Shown piece after piece: positions 42,203 to 52,831 of a DNA stretch of 58,042 nucleotides. The translations under genes were made by a program, and so were the position numbers. The stretch lies in the NCBI GenBank assembly GCA_021817945.1, contig JAKAFL010000018.1:1-58042 (forward strand). Direction: 5' to 3'. The notes beneath the pieces were generated by a model. It had not been told where the DNA came from and did no database searches. It worked only from the letters and a program-made list of their open reading frames with translations. Each line of letters starts with the position of its first letter. Position 1 is the stretch's first letter. The stretch is from a bacterium (GTDB lineage: Bacteria > Verrucomicrobiota > Verrucomicrobiia > Limisphaerales > UBA11358).

Positions 42203-43237
42203 GTGTCACAAGCGGGTTTTATGAACCGAAGCCACAAGGGAACCGGATGGGTGGGCATTCCGGTGGGTGATGTCACCGGGATTGGACCGGAGGTGGCCCT
42301 CAAAGCCGCCGCCATGGAAGCTGCTCAAGATGCAGTCAAATATCTTTTCATAGGGGATGAAACCTGGCTAAACCGCCAAAATGTCCGGACGGGATTGAAA
42401 CTGCCACTGCAACCTTTCGTGGGGTATGCGGCTGAGGGAAGGTTTTTCATACATGACCCGCTGGGAAACACGTTGCCGGACCAACTGACGATCGCAGCGC
42501 CAGAGGCCGCCCTGGCCGCCGTGGAATGGCTTCGAGATGGAGCGGTGCGCTGCTTGAAAGGAGAATTGGATGCGATCGTCACAGCCCCGGTGAACAAGGA
42601 ATCCATCATTCGGGCTGGTCACAACGGGTTCGTGGGCCAGACTGAAATGTTGTCCCAATTGGCTGGCACCCAAAAGACTGCCATGATGCTTTTGGGCCAG
42701 GACGAGCGTAGAAGGTGGCTGCGGGTGGCATTGGCCACCGTGCATATGGCGCTTCGCTGTGTTCCTGAGAACCTCACCCGCGAGCGGGTTTTTCTAACCA
42801 TCGAGAGGGCGGTTCAATCCTGCAGCGACCTGGGTTTGTCCCAGGCCCGGATCGCCGTTGCGGGTTTGAACCCCCACGCAGGGGAAGGGGGCGAATTTGG
42901 CGATGAAGAAACCACCGTTATCGGACCGGCAGTGGAGGATGCTCGGAAGAGGGGGTGGGATGTGGAAGGCGCCTTGAGCGGGGACACGGTGTTTCATCAT
43001 GCCCTGCACGGACGCTATGACGTGGTCGTGGCCATGTATCATGATCAAGGCTTGGCGCCTCTCAAAGCAGTGGCGTTTGACACGGGCGTAAATTGGACCC
43101 TCGGGTTGCCATTCATTCGAACCTCGCCAGACCATGGTACAGCCTACAATCTGGCAGGCCATGACAAGGCGAATCCATCCAGCATGAGGGCAGCCATTCG
43201 TTTGGCCAAACTGCTGGCTGCGAAAAAGGCCAACTGA
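42203..43237 (+). CDS. pdxA: 4-hydroxythreonine-4-phosphate dehydrogenase
   Basis: PdxA oxidises 4-phosphohydroxy-L-threonine in the DXP-dependent route to pyridoxal phosphate. The 344-residue protein has GDVTGIGPEVALKA, DAIVTAPVNKESI, GHTE-like GFVGQTEML, the metal-site histidines in VATVHMALRCVP-like ALATVHMALRCVP, GLNPHAGEGG and AMYHDQGLAPLKA. The start may be the GTG at 42203 (GGGAAG upstream) or the ATG at 42221. It follows the SurA-like gene by about 96 bp. Confidence 0.94.
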   Translation: MSQAGFMNRSHKGTGWVGIPVGDVTGIGPEVALKAAAMEAAQDAVKYLFIGDETWLNRQNVRTGLKLPLQPFVGYAAEGRFFIHDPLGNTLPDQLTIAAPEAALAAVEWLRDGAVRCLKGELDAIVTAPVNKESIIRAGHNGFVGQTEMLSQLAGTQKTAMMLLGQDERRRWLRVALATVHMALRCVPENLTRERVFLTIERAVQSCSDLGLSQARIAVAGLNPHAGEGGEFGDEETTVIGPAVEDARKRGWDVEGALSGDTVFHHALHGRYDVVVAMYHDQGLAPLKAVAFDTGVNWTLGLPFIRTSPDHGTAYNLAGHDKANPSSMRAAIRLAKLLAAKKAN

Positions 43238-43425
43238 TTTGAAACCTTGACTCGACGCCGTGATTTCGAGCGCAACGGTTTAAAGCCCCCTCACTTGATC
43301 CGCTTCCAGCGCGGCGGTTCACAATCTCATCCTGGAAGACCGCTTCCTCAAAACCTGACCTTCCGGATGGGCGCCGGAAGAAGCCATTGACTTTATGCAT
43401 GAAAATTGTGTATCAGACTTTATTC

Positions 43426-45242
<1,817 letters not shown>

Positions 45243-45263
45243 AGTTTATGCCTCAGCCCCGAG

Positions 45264-45944
45264 TCAGGCACCGAGGATGCTGTGAAAAACCACCTCTTTA
45301 GTTTTCCAAACCAAGGCCATTGTGATGGCCAAAGGTGACAGGCCAAGGCAGAGCAGAAGGGTGGTGGTGAGGTTCCAAAACCAAGCCATGGCCTGGGCAC
45401 CCCAGTGAAGGTGCGGGCTGGCCAGTTCAGGCAGGCCAAAAACCGTGCCCATGGCAAGCGCCCAAAGAATCAGTAACCACCGGTTCAACTTAGTGAATTG
45501 CCGCATTTCTTGGCGAAGGGTTTCATCCGGCAACATCAGCCCCAGTTGTTTAAGCACGCCGTTCAGGCAGAATAAAAACATCAAGGCAGACAACGTCAGG
45601 ACCAGCATGGAATCCCTGAAAAACGGCTGCTCGGGCATGCGGCTGAACCAGAATGGAAATGGGCAGTAACCCAGGTTGACCCAACCGAAGAACCGGGCTC
45701 TGTCCAGCGCCTGTCTCCAGGGACGCTCCTTGGCTTGAAAACTCCCGATCTCCATGAGGCCATACAAGAGCAGCACATTCACAGCCAGGGCCGGAACGAT
45801 GCCTCCCAACCCCAGTCCATCCGCACGAGCGGTGTCCGCGCAAATGACCAGCCACGCCGGCAATCCCCAAAAAAGCGCGGATAATCCCCGGGTTAATTTG
45901 CCGAGGGATCGCAAGAGTTCTGGGCGTGGTGTGGCATCAGTCAT
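45264..45944 (-). CDS. Hypothetical integral membrane protein
   Basis: The 226-residue protein has about five predicted membrane helices (LSALFWGLPAWLVICA; IVPALAVNVLLLYGLMEIG; SMLVLTLSALMFLFCLNGVL; WLLILWALAMGTVFGL; WFWNLTTTLLLCLGLSPLAI) and no recognisable domain. It is convergent with glnB, 21 bp away. No function can be proposed. Confidence 0.65.
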   Translation of the reverse strand: MTDATPRPELLRSLGKLTRGLSALFWGLPAWLVICADTARADGLGLGGIVPALAVNVLLLYGLMEIGSFQAKERPWRQALDRARFFGWVNLGYCPFPFWFSRMPEQPFFRDSMLVLTLSALMFLFCLNGVLKQLGLMLPDETLRQEMRQFTKLNRWLLILWALAMGTVFGLPELASPHLHWGAQAMAWFWNLTTTLLLCLGLSPLAITMALVWKTKEVVFHSILGA

Positions 45945-46068
45945 TGTCTGAATTGTGCCTCAAACACTTTGAAGGTTGAATTAAAATCCACTTTTGCAGC
46001 AGGCAGCGTGGCCGGTGTCCGCCCTGGTGAAAATGCGCAGGGGATGAGTTCGGGAAGACGGCCCCGAA

Positions 46069-48021
46069 TCAGATGGGAAAATTCAGGTAGGTATAGGCTT
46101 TGAGACCCCGTTCGTAATCATCCAGCAACCGCATCGCCTCGGAGGGTTTCATTCTGTTGGACTTGATGGCTTCGTCCATTTGCGCCTTCATCTGCCGTTT
46201 CAACTCGTTCTCGTCATATTGAACGGCTGCCAGGGATTGGATGACGGTGTTGCCCTCAATGATTTCCTCAATGTAATAGCCGGTGGGTTCATCCGGTTCC
46301 AGGAAGACATGGACCTCGTTGACCCGCCCAAAAAGATTGTGCAAGTCACCCATGATATCCTGATAAGCCCCCATGAGGAAGATGCCAATGTGATAAGGCT
46401 CCGGCTTGCCGCCGCCGTTGATCTGGAGTTCGTGCAGGGGGAGTGTGTCCCGCACGTCCCGAAGGTCTATAAACTTGTTGATTTGTCCGTCCGAATCGCA
46501 GGTGATATCCACCAGGGTGGCTTCGCGAGTAGGTCGTTCATTGAGGCGGGCCACAGGCATGATGGGAAAAAGCTGGCCCAGAGCCCAATGATCCAAAAGG
46601 GATTGAAAGACCGAGAAGTTGCAAAGATATTGATCCGCAAGGCTGTCTTCCAATTTGAGGATTTCCTCCGGGATATAGGCCTGTCCTTTAAAACTATCGG
46701 CCACGGCGCGGCTGATTTCCCAGTATAAATGCTCGATCTTGGCCTTGTCTGGAAGGTCCAAAACTCCCAAGGCAAACATCTGTTGCGCATCCTCCTTGCG
46801 TTCCTGGGCGTCATGAAAGGACTCCAGCTTGTTGGCGCGGGCCAGGTTGCGCCGAATATCCAGCAATTCCCTCACCAGGGCATGTTCCTGGTCTCCAAAT
46901 TGGAAAAGTTCTCCCTCGCGGATTTTTTTGATGGAACCAAACACCTCCACCACCAGCACGCTGTGATGGGCCACGATGGCCCGCCCGCTTTCGCTGACAA
47001 TGGTGGGATGCGGCACTTTTTCGGCGTTGCAGACATCTGCAATGTAATAAACGATGTCGTTGGTGTATTCCTGCAGGGAATAATTGGTGGATGAATCAAA
47101 CGCGCTCCGCGATCCATCATAATCCACCCCCAAACCACCCCCTACGTCCATGTAATCTATGGGAAACCCCATTTTGTGGAGTTTGGCGTAAAAACGGGCG
47201 GCCTCTTGGACGGCTTTTTTAACAGTCAGAATATCTGGCACCTGCGATCCGATGTGAAAATGGAGGAGTTTTAGGCAATGACCCAGGTTTTCCGTCCGTA
47301 ACATTTCGCTGGCTGCGAGCAGCTCCACCGTGCTTAGGCCAAATTTGGCGTTTTCGCCCCCGCTCTCGGCCCATTTGCCAGCCCCCTTGCTGAGGAGACG
47401 GGCGCGGATACCCACCAAGGGTTCCACTCCCACCTGCTTGGATATGGCGATGATTTGGCGCAATTCCTCCAGTTTTTCCACCACCAAAATCACCTGTTTG
47501 CCCAACTTGATCCCAAGGAGGGCCATGCGAATAAACTCAGCGTCTTTGTAGCCGTTGCAGATCACCAGGCTGCCGGGCTGGTTTTGCATGGCCAATCCGG
47601 CAAACAACTCCGGCTTGCTGCCCACCTCCAACCCGAATTCGAAGCTCCTGCCCGCATCCAAAATCTCCTCCACCACCTCGCGCAACTGGTTGACTTTGAT
47701 GGGGAACACCCCGCGGTACCTCCCTTGGTAATTGAATTCGGCAATGGAATTACGGAAAGCCTGGTTAATGGCCTGCACCCGGTGCCGCAAAATATCCTGA
47801 AACCGTATCAGCAAGGGAAACTTGAGCCCTCTCCCGCGCGCTTCCTCCACAACATCGGTCAAATCCACAACGCCGCCCGCCTCCTGAAGGGGGGTGGCGA
47901 CCACATGGCCGGCCTCGTTGATGTCGAAATACTTCGCGCCCCAGCGCTGAATGTTGTAAAGCGCGCGGGCGGCCTCTGTGTCCCACACTGGCGGGGAGTC
48001 GGAAAAACTGGCCATGGTCAT
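46069..48021 (-). CDS. speA: Biosynthetic arginine decarboxylase
   Basis: SpeA decarboxylates arginine to agmatine, the first step of the agmatine route to polyamines. The 650-residue fold-III PLP enzyme has the N-terminal IQRWGAKYFDINEAGHV phrase. Its cofactor-lysine segment is GVFPIKVNQLREVV. HFHIGSQVPDI and DVGGGLGVDYDGSRS are in the barrel, and GAYQDIMGDLHNLFGRVNE and DEPTGYYIEEII are at the end. Start may be ATG 48021 or ATG 48015. Upstream lie 300 bp of hairpin-rich DNA. Confidence 0.95.
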   Translation of the reverse strand: MTMASFSDSPPVWDTEAARALYNIQRWGAKYFDINEAGHVVATPLQEAGGVVDLTDVVEEARGRGLKFPLLIRFQDILRHRVQAINQAFRNSIAEFNYQGRYRGVFPIKVNQLREVVEEILDAGRSFEFGLEVGSKPELFAGLAMQNQPGSLVICNGYKDAEFIRMALLGIKLGKQVILVVEKLEELRQIIAISKQVGVEPLVGIRARLLSKGAGKWAESGGENAKFGLSTVELLAASEMLRTENLGHCLKLLHFHIGSQVPDILTVKKAVQEAARFYAKLHKMGFPIDYMDVGGGLGVDYDGSRSAFDSSTNYSLQEYTNDIVYYIADVCNAEKVPHPTIVSESGRAIVAHHSVLVVEVFGSIKKIREGELFQFGDQEHALVRELLDIRRNLARANKLESFHDAQERKEDAQQMFALGVLDLPDKAKIEHLYWEISRAVADSFKGQAYIPEEILKLEDSLADQYLCNFSVFQSLLDHWALGQLFPIMPVARLNERPTREATLVDITCDSDGQINKFIDLRDVRDTLPLHELQINGGGKPEPYHIGIFLMGAYQDIMGDLHNLFGRVNEVHVFLEPDEPTGYYIEEIIEGNTVIQSLAAVQYDENELKRQMKAQMDEAIKSNRMKPSEAMRLLDDYERGLKAYTYLNFPI

Positions 48022-48184
48022 GGTTTCTAGTCGGTCGAACTATAGTTTTACCTGCGAAGAAAGCAACAATCAGCTTGTAAAAAATGAAAATTCTTGGGCC
48101 CCCGCCTCCTCATTGGGATGGGGTCAAACTTGTACCCAGAACTGGTTACATGACGTTTTTCGCAGACATGCTACATTCTTAACA

Positions 48185-48213
48185 GTTGAACGTCGTGGTT
48201 CAACCCGTTTTTT
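48185..48213 (+). terminator. Hairpin with U-run (plus strand), loop GTCGTG
   Basis: GTTGAAC (48185-48191) and GTTCAAC (48198-48204) form a perfect 7-bp stem with loop GTCGTG, followed on the plus strand by CC-G and six T. No plus-strand gene precedes it, so it may end a small RNA or belong to the speA leader on the other strand. Confidence 0.4.
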
Positions 48214-48261
48214 AGATTGTTGTTCGCATGTGTTGAAAGTGTTGTCAACAGCGTGTTTTTG

Positions 48262-48290
48262 AAAACCCCGGAGTCGTGTCCGGGGTTTTT
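48262..48290 (-). terminator. Bidirectional terminator hairpin after araC, loop GTCGTG
   Basis: AAAACCCCGGA and TCCGGGGTTTT form an 11-bp stem with loop GTCGTG on the plus strand. T-runs flank it on both strands. It lies 37 bp past the araC stop codon and is most likely its terminator. Confidence 0.65.
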
Positions 48291-48326
48291 CATTTTCCGG
48301 GAGGGGGTTTGACAGGAGGTGGGGGG

Positions 48327-49241
48327 TTAATCCAGACTCGCATGCTGTTTGCGGTATTGCATGGGGGTGACCCCAATTATGTTTTTAAACTGGCGGCTGA
48401 AATAGTTGCTATCCTCAAAGCCCACTTCAAATGCAACCTCGGTGACGGATTTATGGGGGCGGCGTAGGAGCGCTGCGGCACGATTGACCCGCAATTGCAT
48501 GAGGTAGGCAATCGGTGAGTTCCCCATGGCGGCCTTGAAATTGCGCATGAAATTCCTTTTGGACATGTGGGCCAATGCGGCCAGTTGGTTTAGATTCGTT
48601 GGCGCCTGGTAATGAGCCTCGAGATGGCTGATCGCCTCGCCGATGCGCAACAATGCCCGTGAATCCGGGTTGGGTGCATGGGCAAAACAACGGGCCAGGT
48701 AGCCAATGATCTGCATGAAGCAGGCCGTGGCCAGAAAACGAAAACCCTGGCTCCGCTGGGTGAGTTCCGTCTCCAATTGGTCCACCAGACCCAGAAGACG
48801 GGCCAATTCCGCAGGGTTGAGCCGCAGGCGGCTGTTGAACTTATGCCGCCGCCGCCAAGCCGGTTCCAGGATAAATAGGGCATGATATCCGGGCAGGGAT
48901 GGCAGGTCCTGGTTTTCCAGTTCAAGCTTCTCAGGCTGGTACAGGATGTTGACCAGGCAAAGCTGATCCATGCTGGGATAATCATGCGGCCGTGAGCCCC
49001 CAATCACAAAAACATCGCCCGTGTTCAAGGGGTGGGTTTCACGCCCGGCCTTGTGGATGCCGCGCCCGGAGGTGATGATGACAATCTCTGCGAAATCATG
49101 GGCGTGGAGACCAAAAGGCTGCTGGGGATTGCGGCGTTCCACCGCTATGGGAAAACCATCCGTGGCAAACCAATCCCGCCTTTGCAAAACGGTGAGGGAC
49201 ATTTTATGGGGCCACTGTCGAGGGCCTGTGGCAATGGCCAT
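48327..49241 (-). CDS. AraC family transcriptional regulator, probably for rhamnose genes
   Basis: The 304-residue protein has an N-terminal cupin ligand-binding domain (GLHAHDFAEIVIITSGRGIHKAG; GDVFVIGGSRPHDY) and a C-terminal AraC pair of helix-turn-helices (NLNQLAALAHMSKRNFMRNF and SVTEVAFEVGFEDSNYFSRQFK). The layout matches RhaR/RhaS. It is divergent from rhaA-rhaT, with 94 bp between the starts. It is inferred to activate those genes in response to L-rhamnose. Confidence 0.88.
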   Translation of the reverse strand: MAIATGPRQWPHKMSLTVLQRRDWFATDGFPIAVERRNPQQPFGLHAHDFAEIVIITSGRGIHKAGRETHPLNTGDVFVIGGSRPHDYPSMDQLCLVNILYQPEKLELENQDLPSLPGYHALFILEPAWRRRHKFNSRLRLNPAELARLLGLVDQLETELTQRSQGFRFLATACFMQIIGYLARCFAHAPNPDSRALLRIGEAISHLEAHYQAPTNLNQLAALAHMSKRNFMRNFKAAMGNSPIAYLMQLRVNRAAALLRRPHKSVTEVAFEVGFEDSNYFSRQFKNIIGVTPMQYRKQHASLD

Positions 49242-49261
49242 ATAATCCTGTTTTCTGGCAG

Positions 49262-49280
49262 TTTTGTCAAGGACACAAAA
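49262..49280. promoter_or_regulatory. Inverted repeat in araC/rhaA divergent region
   Basis: TTTTGT-N7-ACAAAA lies between the two divergent starts. It could be part of an AraC-type or catabolite-control site. The short arms make it only a candidate. Confidence 0.3.
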
Positions 49281-49335
49281 TCGCTTTGCAGCTAGTCTGG
49301 CTCCACAAAACCATCAATCAAACCCACAAATAATC

Positions 49336-50601
49336 ATGGCCAAAAAATCACTATCCATCAAAACCGCCTTTGACATGGCATGCGACCGGTATTCAGGCCT
49401 GGGCGTGGACGTGGCGCATGCCCTGAAAAGCCTGGAAGGCGTTTCCATCTCTCTTCACTGCTGGCAGGGGGATGACGTGGGAGGATTTGAGAGCTTGAGC
49501 GGCGGGTTGGGAGGCGGCCTGGTGGCCACAGGCAATTACCCGGGCAAGGCTCGAACCCCGGACGAGTTGCGGGCCGACCTTCAAAAAGCCTGCACTCTCA
49601 TCCCGGGCCATCATCGCCTGAATTTGCACGCGTTTTATGGGGAATTTGAAAACCGCAAGGTGGATCGCGACCAGATTGAACCCCGGCATTTTGCCCGGTG
49701 GATGGATTGGGCCAAAGCCCAGGGGTTGGGATTGGATTTCAACCCCACTTGTTTTTCGCATCCCAATGCCGCCGATGGCTTCACCCTGGCGCACGAGGAC
49801 AAAGGCATCCGCGAATTCTGGATTGAACATTGCCGTCGAAGCCGGGAGATTGGCGCGGCCATGGGCAAGGCCCTGGGCAAAACCTGCGTCACCAATGTGT
49901 GGATTCCTGATGGCATGAAAGACACGCCAGCCGACCGGGTGGGTCCTCGCCAAAGGCTGGCCGACTCCCTTGATGCGGTTTTCAAGAAGACGCTGCCCGC
50001 ACGTCATAACCTGGATGCAGTGGAGCCCAAGCTTTTTGGGATAGGCAGCGAGAGTTTTGTGGTGGGATCACATGAATTTTACCTGGGATACGCGCTTAGC
50101 CGTGGCAAGTTGCTGACTTTGGATGCCGGACATTATCATCCCACCGAGGGGATTGCGGATAAAATTTCCTCAGTGCTTCAATTCATGCCTGAGATCCTGC
50201 TGCATGTCAGCCGGGGAGTGCGATGGGACAGCGACCACGTTGTAGTATTGAACGATGATCTGCATTCCATAGCCCGGGAGATTGCCGCCAATGGGTTTTT
50301 GAAACGCGTGCATATTGGGCTGGATTATTTTGATGCAAGCATCAACCGGGTGGCTGCCTGGACGGTTGGAGCGCGCAACATGCTTCGGGCCATGCTGATT
50401 GCCTTGTTGGAACCGCCCCTGATATGCAGTGCGGAGGCGGCGGGAGACTTCACCACCCGGCTTGCGCTGCAGGAGGAGGCCAAATCCCTGCCTTGGGGCG
50501 CCATTTGGGACTATTATTGCGAAACAAAGGGGGTGCCCGTGGGTAACCGGTGGCTGGCAGACATACAGTCCTACGAAAAAGAAGTTTTATCCAAACGCTG
50601 A
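49336..50601 (+). CDS. rhaA: L-rhamnose isomerase
   Basis: RhaA converts L-rhamnose to L-rhamnulose. The 421-residue protein is close in size to E. coli RhaA (419). It contains SISLHCWQGDDVGGFE, GLDFNPTCFSHPNA, the metal-binding region SRGKLLTLDAGHYHPTEG, LLHVSRGVRWDSDHVV and HIGLDYFDASINRVAAW. The ATG at 49336 is used; an in-frame start at 49264 lies before the conserved N-terminus. rhaT follows after 25 bp. Confidence 0.95.
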   Translation: MAKKSLSIKTAFDMACDRYSGLGVDVAHALKSLEGVSISLHCWQGDDVGGFESLSGGLGGGLVATGNYPGKARTPDELRADLQKACTLIPGHHRLNLHAFYGEFENRKVDRDQIEPRHFARWMDWAKAQGLGLDFNPTCFSHPNAADGFTLAHEDKGIREFWIEHCRRSREIGAAMGKALGKTCVTNVWIPDGMKDTPADRVGPRQRLADSLDAVFKKTLPARHNLDAVEPKLFGIGSESFVVGSHEFYLGYALSRGKLLTLDAGHYHPTEGIADKISSVLQFMPEILLHVSRGVRWDSDHVVVLNDDLHSIAREIAANGFLKRVHIGLDYFDASINRVAAWTVGARNMLRAMLIALLEPPLICSAEAAGDFTTRLALQEEAKSLPWGAIWDYYCETKGVPVGNRWLADIQSYEKEVLSKR

Positions 50602-50626
50602 ATCCCTCATCTTGTTCGGAACCATT

Positions 50627-51790
50627 ATGCAACCCAATCCTTTTTTTGGTGTATTTCTTCACTGGCTCGGCGGGCTGGCATCGGGTAGTTTTTATGTGCC
50701 CTACAAAGGGGTAAAAAAGTGGTCTTGGGAAACCTACTGGCTTGTGGGTGGGGTGTTTTCATGGATTTTTTGCCCATGGCTTTTTGCCGGTTTGATGACG
50801 CAACACCTGCTGGGGGTTTTGGAACAGCAAAGTTTTTCGACCCTTTGGTGGACTTATTTTTTTGGAGTGTTATGGGGCTTTGGGGGGCTGACCTTTGGGC
50901 TGACCATGAGATACCTGGGCATGTCCTTGGGCATGGGGGTGGCTTTGGGTTATTGCGCGGCGTTTGGCACGCTGGTGCCGCCGATTTTCAAGGCCTTGAT
51001 GCCCAACTTGCCGGTGGGGGCGAGCATTGTGGAAATCGCACGCTCCACTTCAGGCCAAGTCACATTGGCAGGCGTGGGGGTCTGTCTTTTGGGCATTGGC
51101 ATAGCCGCCTTGGCAGGTTTTACCAAGGAGAGGGAGATGCCCGAGGAAGAAAAAAGAAAAGTCATCAAGGAGTTCAATTTCAAGAAGGGCATCGGCGTGG
51201 CCACCTTCTCGGGAATCATGAGCGCCTGTTTTGCCTTTGCTTTGCAGGCCGGAAAAGGGATCAATGACGCCTCGCTCGCGGCGGGCACAGACAAGATATG
51301 GACCGGACTGCCTGCCTTGGTGATTCTTTTGCTGGGAGGATTCACCACCAACTTCATCTGGTGCGTGGTTCTGAACCTGAAAAACGGGACCTGGTACCAG
51401 TACCTCGCCACGGAAGCACTCCCGGAGCATGCCCACCTCGGAGGCAGTGGAGGAGAACACGCACCTGCATCCCACCACGAGGGCGGGCCGGTGTCGGACC
51501 TTAAGATTCCCGTTTTAGGCAATTATATTTTCTCCGCGTTGGCGGGCATTTGCTGGTATTTCCAGTTTTTCTTTTACACGATGGGAGCCACCCAGATGGG
51601 CAAGTATGACTTCGCCTCCTGGACGCTCCACATGGCCAGTATCATTATATTCAGCACCATGTGGGGATGGATATTCCACGAGTGGAAAGGTTCCAGCAGA
51701 AAGGCTCATACCCTGATCTCGGGTGGCATCATCACGCTGGTGCTGTCCACCATCGTGATTGGGATCGGCACTTATCTGAAAGGCCGCTAA
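50627..51790 (+). CDS. rhaT: L-rhamnose/proton symporter
   Basis: The 387-residue membrane protein has ten or so helices and the RhaT-typical phrases GSFYVPYKGVKKWSWETYW, LFAGLMTQHLL, MRYLGMSLGMGVALGYCAAFGTL and ICWYFQFFFYTMGATQMG. It imports rhamnose with protons. It has about 40 residues more than E. coli RhaT, mostly in a His/Gly-rich cytoplasmic loop (PEHAHLGGSGGEHAPASHHE). The ATG at 50627 starts the conserved part. Kinase (rhaB) and aldolase (rhaD) genes are not in the window. Confidence 0.93.
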   Translation: MQPNPFFGVFLHWLGGLASGSFYVPYKGVKKWSWETYWLVGGVFSWIFCPWLFAGLMTQHLLGVLEQQSFSTLWWTYFFGVLWGFGGLTFGLTMRYLGMSLGMGVALGYCAAFGTLVPPIFKALMPNLPVGASIVEIARSTSGQVTLAGVGVCLLGIGIAALAGFTKEREMPEEEKRKVIKEFNFKKGIGVATFSGIMSACFAFALQAGKGINDASLAAGTDKIWTGLPALVILLLGGFTTNFIWCVVLNLKNGTWYQYLATEALPEHAHLGGSGGEHAPASHHEGGPVSDLKIPVLGNYIFSALAGICWYFQFFFYTMGATQMGKYDFASWTLHMASIIIFSTMWGWIFHEWKGSSRKAHTLISGGIITLVLSTIVIGIGTYLKGR

Positions 51791-51830
51791 GCATCTTGCT
51801 GCTACAGGCAAAAGTGCTGGTTTTAAGCGG

Positions 51831-51845
51831 CAGGCATGATGCCTG
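51831..51845 (+). terminator. Short hairpin after rhaT
   Basis: CAGGCAT-G-ATGCCTG is a perfect inverted repeat about 40 bp past the rhaT stop codon. It has almost no loop and no U-run, so its role as terminator is weakly supported. Confidence 0.25.
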
Positions 51846-51964
51846 TTGCCAGGGCTGCGAGAACCTCAAAATCATGGTTGCTGCCTTTTCTACCCTTTGA
51901 GGCTGGCTGAGGACCCTGGTCCCGGATGCCTCTCCACGGTTTCAGGCCATTCAGTTTGAATGGC

Positions 51965-52831
51965 TCAACCAGGGCGTCCCAGTTGCCGTCGCAACCGCGC
52001 CCGCACATCTTCCCGGAAACGGTCCAGGGCGACAGTAACAAAATCCACCATGTCCAGAGTGGTATCTCTCACCAAAGGAGTCAAATCCATGCCTAGAATC
52101 ACCTGGCTGGCGCCGTCCGTGGAATGGGATTCCAAAAATGTCGCATTGGCGGCGCGGCGACCCATTGTGGCTAGGTCATATCTCTTGCCACTGCCTATCT
52201 GGGAATCAAAAAGGCCGTTTAAAGCTGCCGCCAAGTGGTCCTGACCGCTGACATTCATGATTACTTTGTCAGAATCCATCAGCCAATCCAAACTTCGCCA
52301 AACTTCACATCCAATCACCTGAGCGGGGCGATATCGTGGAGGCAAAGTTCCAAGGGCCTGCAGGGCGGCCACAGCCACGGCAATATGGGTGTCGTGCTTA
52401 TCCGCGAGGTTGTGGGTATAAACCACCTGAGGCCGTGTGGCCTCCAAAATCATGGCCAGGTCTTCCTGGAGGTGAGTGTTGCGCGGATCCTTGACGGTCT
52501 TGCTGGGGTGGTCCAACTGGACCATGAATGCATAGCGGCCCACGGAGGCAGCCTGGTTTTGCTCCTTTCGCCGGATTGACTGCATGGCCTTGTCTGAAAA
52601 TCCTTGATAGGGACCTTTGCGGGCGCTGCCCCCGCCTTGTGTGCAGGTTACCCCGCCAAAAGCCTTTCCAGGCGTGGCAAACCCGGCTTGGATGCCGTGG
52701 AAAGCCATGAATTCCAAGTCATCCTGATGCGCTCCCACCCCCAGGTGGGTGACACGCCGGAGAGCCGCATTTAACGGCCTGCCATCCGGCACGAAAATTT
52801 CAGCCGAATTTCTTGAGAATTTTAATTTCAT
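51965..52831 (-). CDS. PIG-L family deacetylase
   Basis: The 288-residue protein has the zinc-dependent PIG-L/LmbE fold. It shows GVGAHQDDLEFMAFHGI (metal ligands and catalytic Asp; usually AHPDDxE, here AHQDD), a VVYTHNLADKHDTHIAVA segment with the third ligand, and a SHSTDGASQ loop. Members remove acetyl groups from N-acetylglucosamine compounds. It overlaps the upstream ROK gene by 4 bp and belongs to the GH20 operon, so an amino-sugar substrate is likely. Confidence 0.85.
   Translation of the reverse strand: MKLKFSRNSAEIFVPDGRPLNAALRRVTHLGVGAHQDDLEFMAFHGIQAGFATPGKAFGGVTCTQGGGSARKGPYQGFSDKAMQSIRRKEQNQAASVGRYAFMVQLDHPSKTVKDPRNTHLQEDLAMILEATRPQVVYTHNLADKHDTHIAVAVAALQALGTLPPRYRPAQVIGCEVWRSLDWLMDSDKVIMNVSGQDHLAAALNGLFDSQIGSGKRYDLATMGRRAANATFLESHSTDGASQVILGMDLTPLVRDTTLDMVDFVTVALDRFREDVRARLRRQLGRPG

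Larger units (their letters stand above)
48022..48326. other. Intergenic region upstream of speA with two hairpins
   Basis: These 305 bp contain no supported gene. They include two terminator-like stem-loops with the same 6-nt loop (see separate entries) and, on the minus strand, TTGACA at 48247-48252 facing speA. If this is the -35 box, the speA mRNA would have a ~190-nt leader containing the first hairpin. The -10 box is not clear. Confidence 0.35.
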
